This document shows positions 1 through 6,510 of a DNA stretch of 8,337 nt, in pieces. The notes beneath the pieces are model-generated. The model did no database searches and was not told where the DNA came from. It worked only from the letters and a program-made list of their open reading frames with translations. Position 1 is the first letter of the stretch. Every line of letters starts with the position of its first letter. The stretch lies in the NCBI GenBank assembly GCA_013696665.1, contig JACCYC010000051.1, forward strand, positions 1 through 8,337, given 5' to 3'. Source of the DNA: Burkholderiaceae bacterium. Its GTDB lineage: Bacteria; Pseudomonadota; Gammaproteobacteria; Burkholderiales; Burkholderiaceae_F. The position numbers and the translations under genes were made by a program.

Positions 1-661
1 GTGCGTGCCCGATTGATACTTCGGAAACGCCCGGCACCGCGGCCAGAAATGCTGCGAGATTGGCAAGGTTGAGATCGTGCCCCGCATTGACCCCCACGCC
101 GACGCGCAGCGCAGACTCGGCCGTCAGTCCGTAAGCGCGCAGCGATTCGCCCTGTGAAGCGGTCCCGAAGGCGCGCGCGTACGGTTCGGTATACAGCTCG
201 ACGCGATCGGCCCCGATTGCGGCCGCGAGGGGTATCGCATCGGGTAGCGGGTCCATGAACAAGCTAACGCGAACGCCAAGCGTCTTCGCACGCTCGATCA
301 GCGGACGCAACACGTCGCGCTGCTGGTTCAAATCCCACCCATGATCCGACGTGAATGCGCCGGTTTCATCAGGAACGAAGGTGCATTGCTGCGGCCGCGC
401 CTGCTCGACGTAATCGAGCAAGCCGTGAAACGGATTGCCTTCGATGTTGAATTCGGCCGCCGGCCACTGTTGCAGCAGTGCGGACAGCTCGGTCACGTCA
501 TGCGCGCGCATATGGCGCCCGTCGGGTCGCGGATGCACGGTGATCCCATCCGCCCCGGCCTCGAGCGCGATCCGTGCCGCGTGCGTAACGCTTGGAATGC
601 CAATCGTCCGTGTATTGCGAATCAGCGCGATCTTGTTCAAATTGACACTCAATGCGGTCAT
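1..661 (-). CDS. pdxJ: Pyridoxine 5'-phosphate synthase PdxJ (3' end cut off by window)
   Basis: Cytoplasmic TIM-barrel enzyme that condenses 3-amino-2-oxopropyl phosphate with 1-deoxy-D-xylulose 5-phosphate to give pyridoxine 5'-phosphate, the last ring-forming step of DXP-dependent vitamin B6 synthesis. I translated it by hand. It reads 220 codons without a stop from the ATG at 659-661 to the window edge, ending at the conserved VNAGHDLN and VSIGHA stretches, so roughly 20-35 residues are missing. Residues matching known E. coli active-site positions are present: His43, Arg45, His50, Glu74, Thr104 and His195. The N-terminus reads LSVNLNKIALIRNTR rather than the common GVNIDHxATLRxAR, and the glutamate lies in NIEGNP. 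This resembles the PdxJ type I recall from Xanthomonas and Bacteroidetes. The gene follows recO after 22 nt. The Shine-Dalgarno signal is weak, and an in-frame TTG three codons upstream is an alternative start. Confidence 0.93.
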   Translation of the reverse strand, partial: MTALSVNLNKIALIRNTRTIGIPSVTHAARIALEAGADGITVHPRPDGRHMRAHDVTELSALLQQWPAAEFNIEGNPFHGLLDYVEQARPQQCTFVPDETGAFTSDHGWDLNQQRDVLRPLIERAKTLGVRVSLFMDPLPDAIPLAAAIGADRVELYTEPYARAFGTASQGESLRAYGLTAESALRVGVGVNAGHDLNLANLAAFLAAVPGVSEVSIGHA

Positions 662-683
662 GGTGCTCAAGCTCAGCGCGTGA

Positions 684-1520
684 TCACAACTGCTTCAAGT
701 CCTGCAAGATGCGCCGCGTGTTCAACGGTTTACCATCGAGATGAAAACGAATCACCTGCCGCAATAACACCTTGCTTTCGGCGGCCACCTGCGGGTGAGC
801 AAAGTCGCGCGCCTCCATGGCCAGAAGAGTTCGACCGCTGACGGTGTCGGCAAAACCGGACGCGTCTCGTTCGCGCGCCGTGTTCGCATCGATCAACTGT
901 GCACCGCGGTCGCCCGAGAACGCGTATTGAGCCGCAGCATCGATCGGGCTGCCTTCGGCACACAGTGCAAGCGGCAGCGCGTAGCCAATATCCTGCAGCA
1001 GATCAAGCTCGAATCGGCGCAGCGCAGTGTCGTGTCGCGATTTCTGACCCAGCGATTGCAACAGCTCCACATAACTGCCAAACGTTGTCAAGTGCGGATC
1101 GCCGCGTGCCAACAGCCGAACCAGCAGTTCGTTTGCGTAAAACGCCGCCAGCAGCGCGTCGCCGCGCAGCGGTTGCATGCCACCGAGCCACTCGGCTCGT
1201 ACCAATGTTTTAATTTCGTTGCGCCCACTCCACGACAATGCAATCGGATTAAAAGGGGACAGCAGTCCCCGAAATTGCGACGTGGGTCGCTTCGCGCCGC
1301 GTGCGACGACCGCCACGCGGCCAAACTCACGCGTGAACGTTTCGATGATCAGGCTCGTCTCACGCCATGGATACGAGTGCAGCACAAAGCCGGGTTGATG
1401 ATCGATGCGCGAATCGCTGAGCTTGCGGCGTAGGGTTCGCTTGATGGCGCCGTCGGGCGCTGGCTCGGACGTGGGAAGCTTCTCGCTGACCGCCGCCAAA
1501 GCCCCTTCGCTCTCAGCCAT
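684..1520 (-). CDS. recO: DNA repair protein RecO
   Basis: Recombination mediator that acts with RecR, and usually RecF, to load RecA on SSB-coated single-stranded DNA in gap repair. It also anneals complementary strands. The protein is 278 aa. Residues 1-40 form a charged, low-conservation extension like those I recall on Burkholderia RecO. An OB-fold follows at about 41-120, starting at GFVLHSYPWRETSLII and including VARGAKRP and the LSWSG segment. The remainder is the helical domain, with FYANELLVRLL and the C-terminal LNTRRILQDLKQL. The four-cysteine zinc site of some RecO proteins is absent, since only one Cys is visible, which fits the betaproteobacterial type. The start ATG overlaps the end of era by 8 nt (ATGGCTGA), which implies translational coupling. 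No clear Shine-Dalgarno sequence is seen. Confidence 0.95.
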   Translation of the reverse strand: MAESEGALAAVSEKLPTSEPAPDGAIKRTLRRKLSDSRIDHQPGFVLHSYPWRETSLIIETFTREFGRVAVVARGAKRPTSQFRGLLSPFNPIALSWSGRNEIKTLVRAEWLGGMQPLRGDALLAAFYANELLVRLLARGDPHLTTFGSYVELLQSLGQKSRHDTALRRFELDLLQDIGYALPLALCAEGSPIDAAAQYAFSGDRGAQLIDANTARERDASGFADTVSGRTLLAMEARDFAHPQVAAESKVLLRQVIRFHLDGKPLNTRRILQDLKQL

Positions 1521-2433
1521 AACCGAGGCTTTTCATTGCACGCGCGTCATCGCTCCAGCCGCGCTTGACGCGTACCCACACTTCCAGAAACACCGGATTG
1601 CCGATTGTCTGTTCGATATCGGCCCGTGCCAGTCGCGAAATCTCACGCAGCTTGGCGCCGTCCTTGCCGATCACAATCGGCCGGTGCGCTTCGCGCTCGA
1701 CAAATAATGTCGCCGCGATCTGCGTGGTCGCGCGAGATTCGTCCCAACGATCGATTGTCACGGCGATACCGTAGGGAAGCTCGTCTCCCAGCAATCGATA
1801 AGCTTTTTCGCGTACCGATTCGGCCGCCAGAAAGCGCGCGCTGCGATCGGTGTATTGGTCTTCGTCGAACAGCAGCATGCCTTCAGGCAGCATCGGCCGG
1901 ATTTCTCGCAGCAGATCGTCGAGCTGGCGTGACTTCTCTGCGCTGACCGGAACAATCGCGCGAAACTTGTAGCGGTTCATCGAGTCGGCCATCAGTGGCA
2001 GCAGGCGGTCGCGCTCGCTCAACAGGTCCGACTTGTTGATGGCGAGAATCACGTTACCGGAGTCCACTGGCAGCAGTTGCAACACCTGCAGATCGGCGTC
2101 GGTCCAACCGCCCGATTCGATCACCAGCACGATGGCATCAACGTCTTTCAGCGCGCCCGTCACCGCCTCGTTCATCCGCAAATTGAGCGCGTTGCGGTGG
2201 CGCCGCTGGAATCCCGGGGTATCGACAAAGATGTACTGCGCTTCGGAATCGGTTCGCACGCCGAGCACTCGATCGCGCGTGGTTTGCGGTTTGCGCGAAG
2301 TGATGCTGACTCGCTCGCCTACCAGCGCATTCACCAAGGTCGATTTGCCGACATTGGGGCGTCCGATGATGGCGACCATGCCCACCGGGCGCACAACGGC
2401 GGCGCCCTCGGTTTGCTGCGTAGGCCGATGCAC
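1513..2433 (-). CDS. era: GTPase Era
   Basis: Essential GTPase that binds the 3' end of 16S rRNA and 30S subunits and links ribosome assembly to growth. I chose the GTG at 2431-2433, four nt after the rnc stop, giving 306 aa against about 301 in E. coli. An ATG at 2503-2505 would add 24 residues lying inside rnc. A further GTG at 2392-2394 (293 aa) has a GAGG about 11 nt upstream. Numbered from the chosen start, the G1 loop GRPNVGKS is at 24-31, the switch I region SRKPQTTRDR at 46-55, DTPG at 71-74 and NKSD at 133-136. The C-terminal KH domain contains VIGKDGAKLREI and VRVKRGW, which contact rRNA. The 3' end overlaps recO by 8 nt. The family call is certain; the start is not. Confidence 0.95.
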   Translation of the reverse strand: MHRPTQQTEGAAVVRPVGMVAIIGRPNVGKSTLVNALVGERVSITSRKPQTTRDRVLGVRTDSEAQYIFVDTPGFQRRHRNALNLRMNEAVTGALKDVDAIVLVIESGGWTDADLQVLQLLPVDSGNVILAINKSDLLSERDRLLPLMADSMNRYKFRAIVPVSAEKSRQLDDLLREIRPMLPEGMLLFDEDQYTDRSARFLAAESVREKAYRLLGDELPYGIAVTIDRWDESRATTQIAATLFVEREAHRPIVIGKDGAKLREISRLARADIEQTIGNPVFLEVWVRVKRGWSDDARAMKSLGYG

Positions 2434-2437
2434 TGAA

Positions 2438-3226
2438 CTAAACAGACTGCGCCGCGGTGTCAACCGCGACCTTTGGGTCGGCAATGGCAGCGTCGACGTC
2501 CTCAACTCCGGCCGGCGGCACGGCTTTCTTGCGCGAGCGGCGTCCTAGTTGCGCGAACGCGTGATGCGCGAGGTCGAACGCATGCTTGGCTGCAGACTGC
2601 TCAGCCGCACGCCGGCTGCGCCCGCTTCCCCGTACATTGATCTCCAGCTTGGGAATCGAACACTCGACTTCGAATTCCTGATTGTGCGCCGCGCCGCGCG
2701 TCTCGACGACGGTGTAGACGGGCAGCGCGATGCGCTTGCCTTGCAGATATTCCTGCAGCAACGTTTTGCTGTCCTTGCCCAGCGTCTTCGGATCTACGGT
2801 CTTTAGCACCGGCTCGAACAGTTTTCCGATCACGGCGCGCGCTGCATCAAAACCTTGATCGATAAAAATTGCGCCGAAAATCGCTTCCATGGTGTCCGCA
2901 AGGATCGACGGGCGCCTGAAGCCACCGCTTTTCATTTCGCCCTCGCCCAATCGCAGAAAGTCCGCCACCTGCAACTTTTCCGCGATGTCCGCGAGCGAGG
3001 ATTGCTTGACCAGATTGGATCGAAGCCGCGAAAGATCACCTTCGTCGAGCCGCGCGTACTTGGCAAAAAGCAATTGTGCGACAGAACAATTCAGGACCGC
3101 GTCACCGAGAAACTCCATTCGCTCGTTATGCACCGCGCCGTGACTACGATGCGTGACGGCCTGTTCGATCAGCGCGCGCTGGACGAATGTGTAGCCGAGG
3201 CGCTCTTCAAGCGCCGTCAGTTCCAT
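2438..3226 (-). CDS. rnc: Ribonuclease III
   Basis: Double-strand-specific endoribonuclease that processes the 30S rRNA precursor and cleaves structured mRNAs and sense-antisense duplexes. The protein is 262 aa against 226 in E. coli. The nuclease domain spans about 1-145, with signature NERMEFLGDAV at 34-44 and metal-binding acidic residues Glu38, Asp42, Asp111 and Glu114. The KSGGFRR segment is at 99-105. The double-stranded RNA-binding domain follows at about 150-220 (KTLLQEYLQGK near its start, RRAAEQSAAKHA near its end). The last 40 or so residues are an extension with a basic RRSRKK patch followed by an Ala/Asp/Val-rich tail. The ATG has a good AAGG Shine-Dalgarno at 3233-3236 with 6 nt spacing. 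It lies 19 nt after the DUF4845 gene and 4 nt before the favoured era start. Confidence 0.97.
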   Translation of the reverse strand: MELTALEERLGYTFVQRALIEQAVTHRSHGAVHNERMEFLGDAVLNCSVAQLLFAKYARLDEGDLSRLRSNLVKQSSLADIAEKLQVADFLRLGEGEMKSGGFRRPSILADTMEAIFGAIFIDQGFDAARAVIGKLFEPVLKTVDPKTLGKDSKTLLQEYLQGKRIALPVYTVVETRGAAHNQEFEVECSIPKLEINVRGSGRSRRAAEQSAAKHAFDLAHHAFAQLGRRSRKKAVPPAGVEDVDAAIADPKVAVDTAAQSV

Positions 3227-3245
3227 CTGCTGCCTTCGGTCTCAC

Positions 3246-3674
3246 TTACGGAATATCCCTGCGCTGCCGATCGCGTGTGGTTCCCGAAAAATCGATCACC
3301 AGCGCAACGGTGTCCGTCACCGGAATCTTCTTCGCATACGCGTAGCTGATCACGACTCGATCACCCTCTTTTGTAATGTCAAGATCACGGCTCGTGATCG
3401 ACGTGATGTCATCGATCGTTGCGTGACGGTCGAACGCCGATTGAATCTCCCGCACCGTCGAACCTTCGTTCTTGATCTTCTGTACTGCGCGCTCGATGGC
3501 GATGTATTCGACCACCGCGGGAACCGTCTTGAAGCCCAGCGCCAGCAGCCCCACCGCGATGATGCCGACCAGGAACAGCCCGATCAAGCTAATGCCGAGC
3601 TGCCGATTCCTGCGGGTGCGCGCCGCAGAGCGGGGCGCTGGAATTAGTGTCGTGAAGTTCATTTTTTTCAGCAT
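3246..3674 (-). CDS. DUF4845 family single-pass membrane protein
   Basis: Small protein of unknown function that sits between lepB and rnc in many beta- and gammaproteobacteria. I read 142 aa from the ATG at 3672-3674. A TTG two codons upstream (3678-3680) and an ATG at 3660-3662 are other possible starts, and none has a strong Shine-Dalgarno. The first 26 residues are basic (APRSAARTRRNRQ). One hydrophobic helix follows at about 27-48, starting GISLIGLFLVGIIAVGLLAL. A soluble domain of about 95 residues, probably periplasmic, comes next and includes VPAVVEYIAIERAV and GDRVVISYAYAKKIPV. The segment at the start of the helix looks like a type IV prepilin N-terminus but lacks the glutamate at position +5. 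The gene begins 23 nt after the lepB stop, so co-expression with lepB is likely. Family assignment rests on position and on the Gln-Leu-Gly-Ile-Ser-Leu-Ile-Gly helix pattern. Confidence 0.85.
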   Translation of the reverse strand: MLKKMNFTTLIPAPRSAARTRRNRQLGISLIGLFLVGIIAVGLLALGFKTVPAVVEYIAIERAVQKIKNEGSTVREIQSAFDRHATIDDITSITSRDLDITKEGDRVVISYAYAKKIPVTDTVALVIDFSGTTRDRQRRDIP

Positions 3675-3697
3675 TTTCAACGTTCTGCCGTCGCCGG

Positions 3698-4591
3698 CTA
3701 CCGGAAACCACCAATACGGCCCATATTGCCAAAATTCATCCAGATGAAAAAGGCTCTACCCACAATGTTTTCGTCTGGTACGAATCCCCAGAATCGGCTG
3801 TCCTCGCTGTTATCGCGATTGTCGCCCATCATGAAATAGTGCCCCGCCGGGACCTGGCACACCACCCCGCTCCCGCTGTATTGGCAAGCGCCAGGGTGAG
3901 TGTTACCGGGCTGCTCCCGCCCCATGCCAGCCGGCACCAGCTCGTCAACGATCAGACCATGTTGCGTTGCGTCCAGTGTCTCCGCAAACTGGGGATAGGT
4001 GCGCATCCGTTCGGGGTCGTAATACGGCTCAATTTTCTGCATCGGAATCAGCTGCCCGTTAATGGTGAGCTGTTTGTTGACGTATTCGACCCGATCGCCG
4101 GGCAGTCCCACCACGCGCTTGATGTAGTCCTGGGTTGTGTTCAACGGATAACGAAACACCATCACGTCACCGCGCTGCGGGCGGCCCAGCTCGACCACCT
4201 TCTTGTTAATGACTGGCAACCGAATCCCGTATTCGTACTTATTCACCAGGATCAGATCACCGATTTCGAGGGTCGGAACCATCGAACCCGATGGGATACG
4301 AAACGGCTCGAACAGAAACGATCGCAACAGAAATACCACCAGGATCACCGGGAAAAAACTCGCGGTGTACTCGAGCCACACCGGTTGTCGCACAGTCCCG
4401 TCATCCAGGCTCTTGCGTTCCTGCTCGACGATCGGCTCGTGTCGGTCAAGTGCGGCGCGATTGCGCGCATCAAAATCGGCAAGCAAACGGCTGGCACGTG
4501 CCAGGCGCTGCTTGCGAAACACGAGCTTGTCGGCCACCCACAGCACACCCGTGAACACTGTCAGAACAAACAGGATCAGCGCGAAATTCAT
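3698..4591 (-). CDS. lepB: Signal peptidase I
   Basis: Inner-membrane serine protease (family S26) that removes signal peptides from exported preproteins on the periplasmic side, using a Ser-Lys dyad. The protein is 297 aa. A first membrane segment lies at about 2-20, a charged cytoplasmic loop at 21-74 and a second membrane segment at about 76-95. The box with the catalytic serine follows: IPSGSMVPTLEIGD at 99-112, nucleophile Ser103. The general-base Lys158 lies in DYIKRVVGLPGDRVEY at 155-170. Two cysteines about nine residues apart near 234-243 precede the conserved GHYFMMGDNRDNSEDSRFWG, like the disulfide-forming pair of the E. coli enzyme. The start ATG is 6 nt after the lepA stop, which suggests translational coupling. 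All catalytic motifs are intact. Confidence 0.97.
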   Translation of the reverse strand: MNFALILFVLTVFTGVLWVADKLVFRKQRLARASRLLADFDARNRAALDRHEPIVEQERKSLDDGTVRQPVWLEYTASFFPVILVVFLLRSFLFEPFRIPSGSMVPTLEIGDLILVNKYEYGIRLPVINKKVVELGRPQRGDVMVFRYPLNTTQDYIKRVVGLPGDRVEYVNKQLTINGQLIPMQKIEPYYDPERMRTYPQFAETLDATQHGLIVDELVPAGMGREQPGNTHPGACQYSGSGVVCQVPAGHYFMMGDNRDNSEDSRFWGFVPDENIVGRAFFIWMNFGNMGRIGGFR

Positions 4592-4597
4592 AGCCGT

Positions 4598-6391
4598 TTA
4601 CTTATCGTCGACTTGCAAAATTGCGAGAAACGCTTCCTGCGGAATCTCGACTGTTCCTACCTGCTTCATTCTTTTTTTACCCGCCTTTTGTTTTTCCAGA
4701 AGTTTTTTCTTGCGCGTGATGTCCCCGCCGTAACACTTCGCAAGCACGTTCTTGCGCAGCGCCTTGACGTTCTCGCGCGCGATGATATTGGCACCGATCG
4801 CAGCCTGGATCGCAACGTCGTACATCTGGCGCGGGATCAGCTCACGCATTTTTGCGGCGATCTCGCGCCCGCGATACGGAGCATTGGCGCGATGCACGAT
4901 GGCGGCCAGCGCATCCACGCGGTCACCATTGATCAGCATGTCGACCTTTACCACATCGGCCGGCCGATACTCCTTGAACTCGTAATCCATCGAAGCATAC
5001 CCACGCGACACCGATTTAAGCCGGTCGAAAAAATCGAGTACGATTTCAGCGAGCGGCAGATCGTAAGTCAGGTGCACCTGTCGGCCGTGGTAGGCCATGT
5101 TGGTCTGTATCCCTCGCTTGCCTGTCGCAAGCGTGATCACCGAGCCGACATGCTCCTGCGGTACAAAGATCGTGACGCTGACAATCGGCTCGCGAATCTC
5201 CTCGATGCGCGCAGGGTCAGGCAGCTTGGACGGGTTCTCCACCGACAACACCGTGCCATCGCGCAAAACGACCTCGTAGACAACGGACGGCGCGGTGGTG
5301 ATCAGATCCATGTCGTACTCGCGCTCGAGCCGCTCCTGCACGATGTCCATGTGCAGCAGCCCTAGAAAGCCGGCCCTGAAACCAAAGCCAAGCGCTTGCG
5401 AAACCTCGGGCTCGAATTGCAGCGCGGAGTCGTTGAGCTGCAGTTTCGTCAGCGCATCGCGCAGCGCTTCATATTGGTTAGCTTCGACTGGAAAAAGGCC
5501 CGCAAACACCTGCGGCTTGGCTTCGTTAAAGCCCGGCAATGGCGATGCAGCGGGCTTGGCTACGTGCGTAATCGTGTCGCCAACGTGGGCGTCGCGCAGC
5601 TCCTTGATACCGGCGATGACAAAACCGACGGCGCCGGCCGACAGATGCTCCCGCGCGCGGGACTTCGGCGTGAACACGCCTACCTGCTCGACCAGATGCG
5701 TTGCGCCGCTCGCCATTAGCAGAATCTTGTCGCGCGGCTTCAGTATTCCATTGAAGACGCGAACCAGTACGACCACACCGACGTAGTTATCGAACCACGA
5801 GTCGATGATCAATGCCTGCAGAGGCGCGTTCGGATCGCCCTTTGGCGGCGGCACGCGTTCGATGATGCGCTCGAGAATCTCTTCGATGCCCTGACCGGTC
5901 TTGGCGCTGATTCGAATCGCATCGGTGGCATCGAGGCCGATCACATCTTCGATCTCTGCTGCGGCGGCGTCGGGATTGGCCGAGGTCAGATCCATCTTGT
6001 TCAATACCGGCAGCACCTCGACGCCGAGCTCGAGCGCGGTGTAGCAATTGGCCACCGTTTGCGCCTCGACGCCCTGCGTCGCGTCGACGACCAGCAACGC
6101 GCCTTCGCATGCAGCCAGCGAGCGGCTGACTTCATACGAAAAATCGACGTGCCCTGGAGTGTCGATCAAATTGAGGTTGTACTGGGTGCCGTCGGCCGCC
6201 GTGTATTGCAGCGCAGCCGTCTGCGCCTTGATCGTGATGCCGCGCTCGCGCTCGAGGTCCATCGAATCGAGCACCTGCGCTTCCATCTCGCGATCGCTTA
6301 GGCCACCGCAACGCTGGATCAAGCGGTCGGCCAGGGTCGACTTGCCGTGATCGATATGCGCGATGATCGAAAAATTGCGGATGTGCTGCAT
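4598..6391 (-). CDS. lepA: Elongation factor 4 (LepA), translational GTPase
   Basis: Ribosome-bound GTPase of the EF-G-like family. It was described as a back-translocase and is also implicated in 30S assembly and translation initiation. I chose the ATG at 6389-6391 (597 aa). The codon just before it is TTG, giving a one-residue-longer alternative. The G domain has P-loop AHIDHGKS at 11-18, switch I RERGITIK at 48-55, DTPGH at 77-81 and NKMD at 131-134. Domains II, III and V follow. The LepA-specific C-terminal domain ends in a lysine-rich stretch with CYGGDITRKKKLLEKQKAGK and then QEAFLAILQVDDK. Length matches the family. There is no purine-rich Shine-Dalgarno: the leader just upstream is pyrimidine-rich and follows a terminator-like hairpin by about 16 nt. 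It probably heads the operon with lepB. Confidence 0.97.
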   Translation of the reverse strand: MQHIRNFSIIAHIDHGKSTLADRLIQRCGGLSDREMEAQVLDSMDLERERGITIKAQTAALQYTAADGTQYNLNLIDTPGHVDFSYEVSRSLAACEGALLVVDATQGVEAQTVANCYTALELGVEVLPVLNKMDLTSANPDAAAAEIEDVIGLDATDAIRISAKTGQGIEEILERIIERVPPPKGDPNAPLQALIIDSWFDNYVGVVVLVRVFNGILKPRDKILLMASGATHLVEQVGVFTPKSRAREHLSAGAVGFVIAGIKELRDAHVGDTITHVAKPAASPLPGFNEAKPQVFAGLFPVEANQYEALRDALTKLQLNDSALQFEPEVSQALGFGFRAGFLGLLHMDIVQERLEREYDMDLITTAPSVVYEVVLRDGTVLSVENPSKLPDPARIEEIREPIVSVTIFVPQEHVGSVITLATGKRGIQTNMAYHGRQVHLTYDLPLAEIVLDFFDRLKSVSRGYASMDYEFKEYRPADVVKVDMLINGDRVDALAAIVHRANAPYRGREIAAKMRELIPRQMYDVAIQAAIGANIIARENVKALRKNVLAKCYGGDITRKKKLLEKQKAGKKRMKQVGTVEIPQEAFLAILQVDDK

Positions 6392-6406
6392 CAATGGACG
6401 AGGAGC

Positions 6407-6440
6407 AAAGAAAAGGGGGTGACCGTTAAGACACCCCCTT
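6407..6440 (-). terminator. Intrinsic terminator after degP, next to the lepA start
   Basis: On the minus strand, AAGGGGGTG (6440-6432) pairs perfectly with CACCCCCTT (6421-6413), a 9-bp G/C-rich stem around a 10-nt loop. The T-rich tail TTCTTT follows directly. The plus-strand reading lacks a T-tract after the hairpin, so the element acts on minus-strand transcription. It lies about 70 nt after the degP stop and about 16 nt before the lepA ATG. It may end the rpoE-regulon transcript, or act as a leaky terminator or leader element for lepA. Confidence 0.8.
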
Positions 6441-6450
6441 GTCGGTGTGG

Positions 6451-6490
6451 GCGCGGGATTTTACCGCGCTGCAGCGCCCTTCATCGGCAA
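6451..6490 (-). promoter_or_regulatory. Possible lepA promoter (-10 box only)
   Basis: On the minus strand, TAAAAT at 6463-6458 (5 of 6 matches to TATAAT) lies in GCGGTAAAATCCCGC, within the 119-nt gap between degP and lepA. No good -35 box is found at 16-18 bp spacing; TTGCCG occurs at 21 bp, which is too far. If used, transcription would start near 6451 and the leader would carry the terminator-like hairpin. A perfect 12-bp palindrome GCGCTGCAGCGC lies just upstream at 6466-6477. The call is tentative. Confidence 0.25.
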
Positions 6491-6510
6491 AAGAGAGACG
6501 GATAGGCGAA

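Noticed and set aside
341..841. Plus-strand open frame of 166 codons across the pdxJ/recO junction
   Set aside because: Antisense to pdxJ and recO with no domain-like sequence. It is a shadow of the minus-strand genes.
795..1433. Plus-strand open frame of 212 codons opposite recO
   Set aside because: Gln/Arg-rich translation with no conserved motif, entirely inside recO on the other strand.
2033..2548. Plus-strand open frame of 171 codons opposite era and rnc
   Set aside because: Antisense to conserved P-loop coding sequence, with Ser/Thr/Arg-rich translation typical of a shadow frame.
3839..5365. A 508-codon open frame on the plus strand, antisense to lepB and lepA
   Set aside because: It runs opposite two clearly conserved genes, its translation is rich in His, Arg and Gln with no recognisable domain, and no ribosome binding site is seen. 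Long antisense frames are expected in GC-rich coding DNA.
6466..6477. Perfect 12-bp palindrome GCGCTGCAGCGC between degP and lepA
   Set aside because: It could be an operator, but a single short GC palindrome in GC-rich DNA is not enough to call a binding site. It is mentioned only in the promoter entry.
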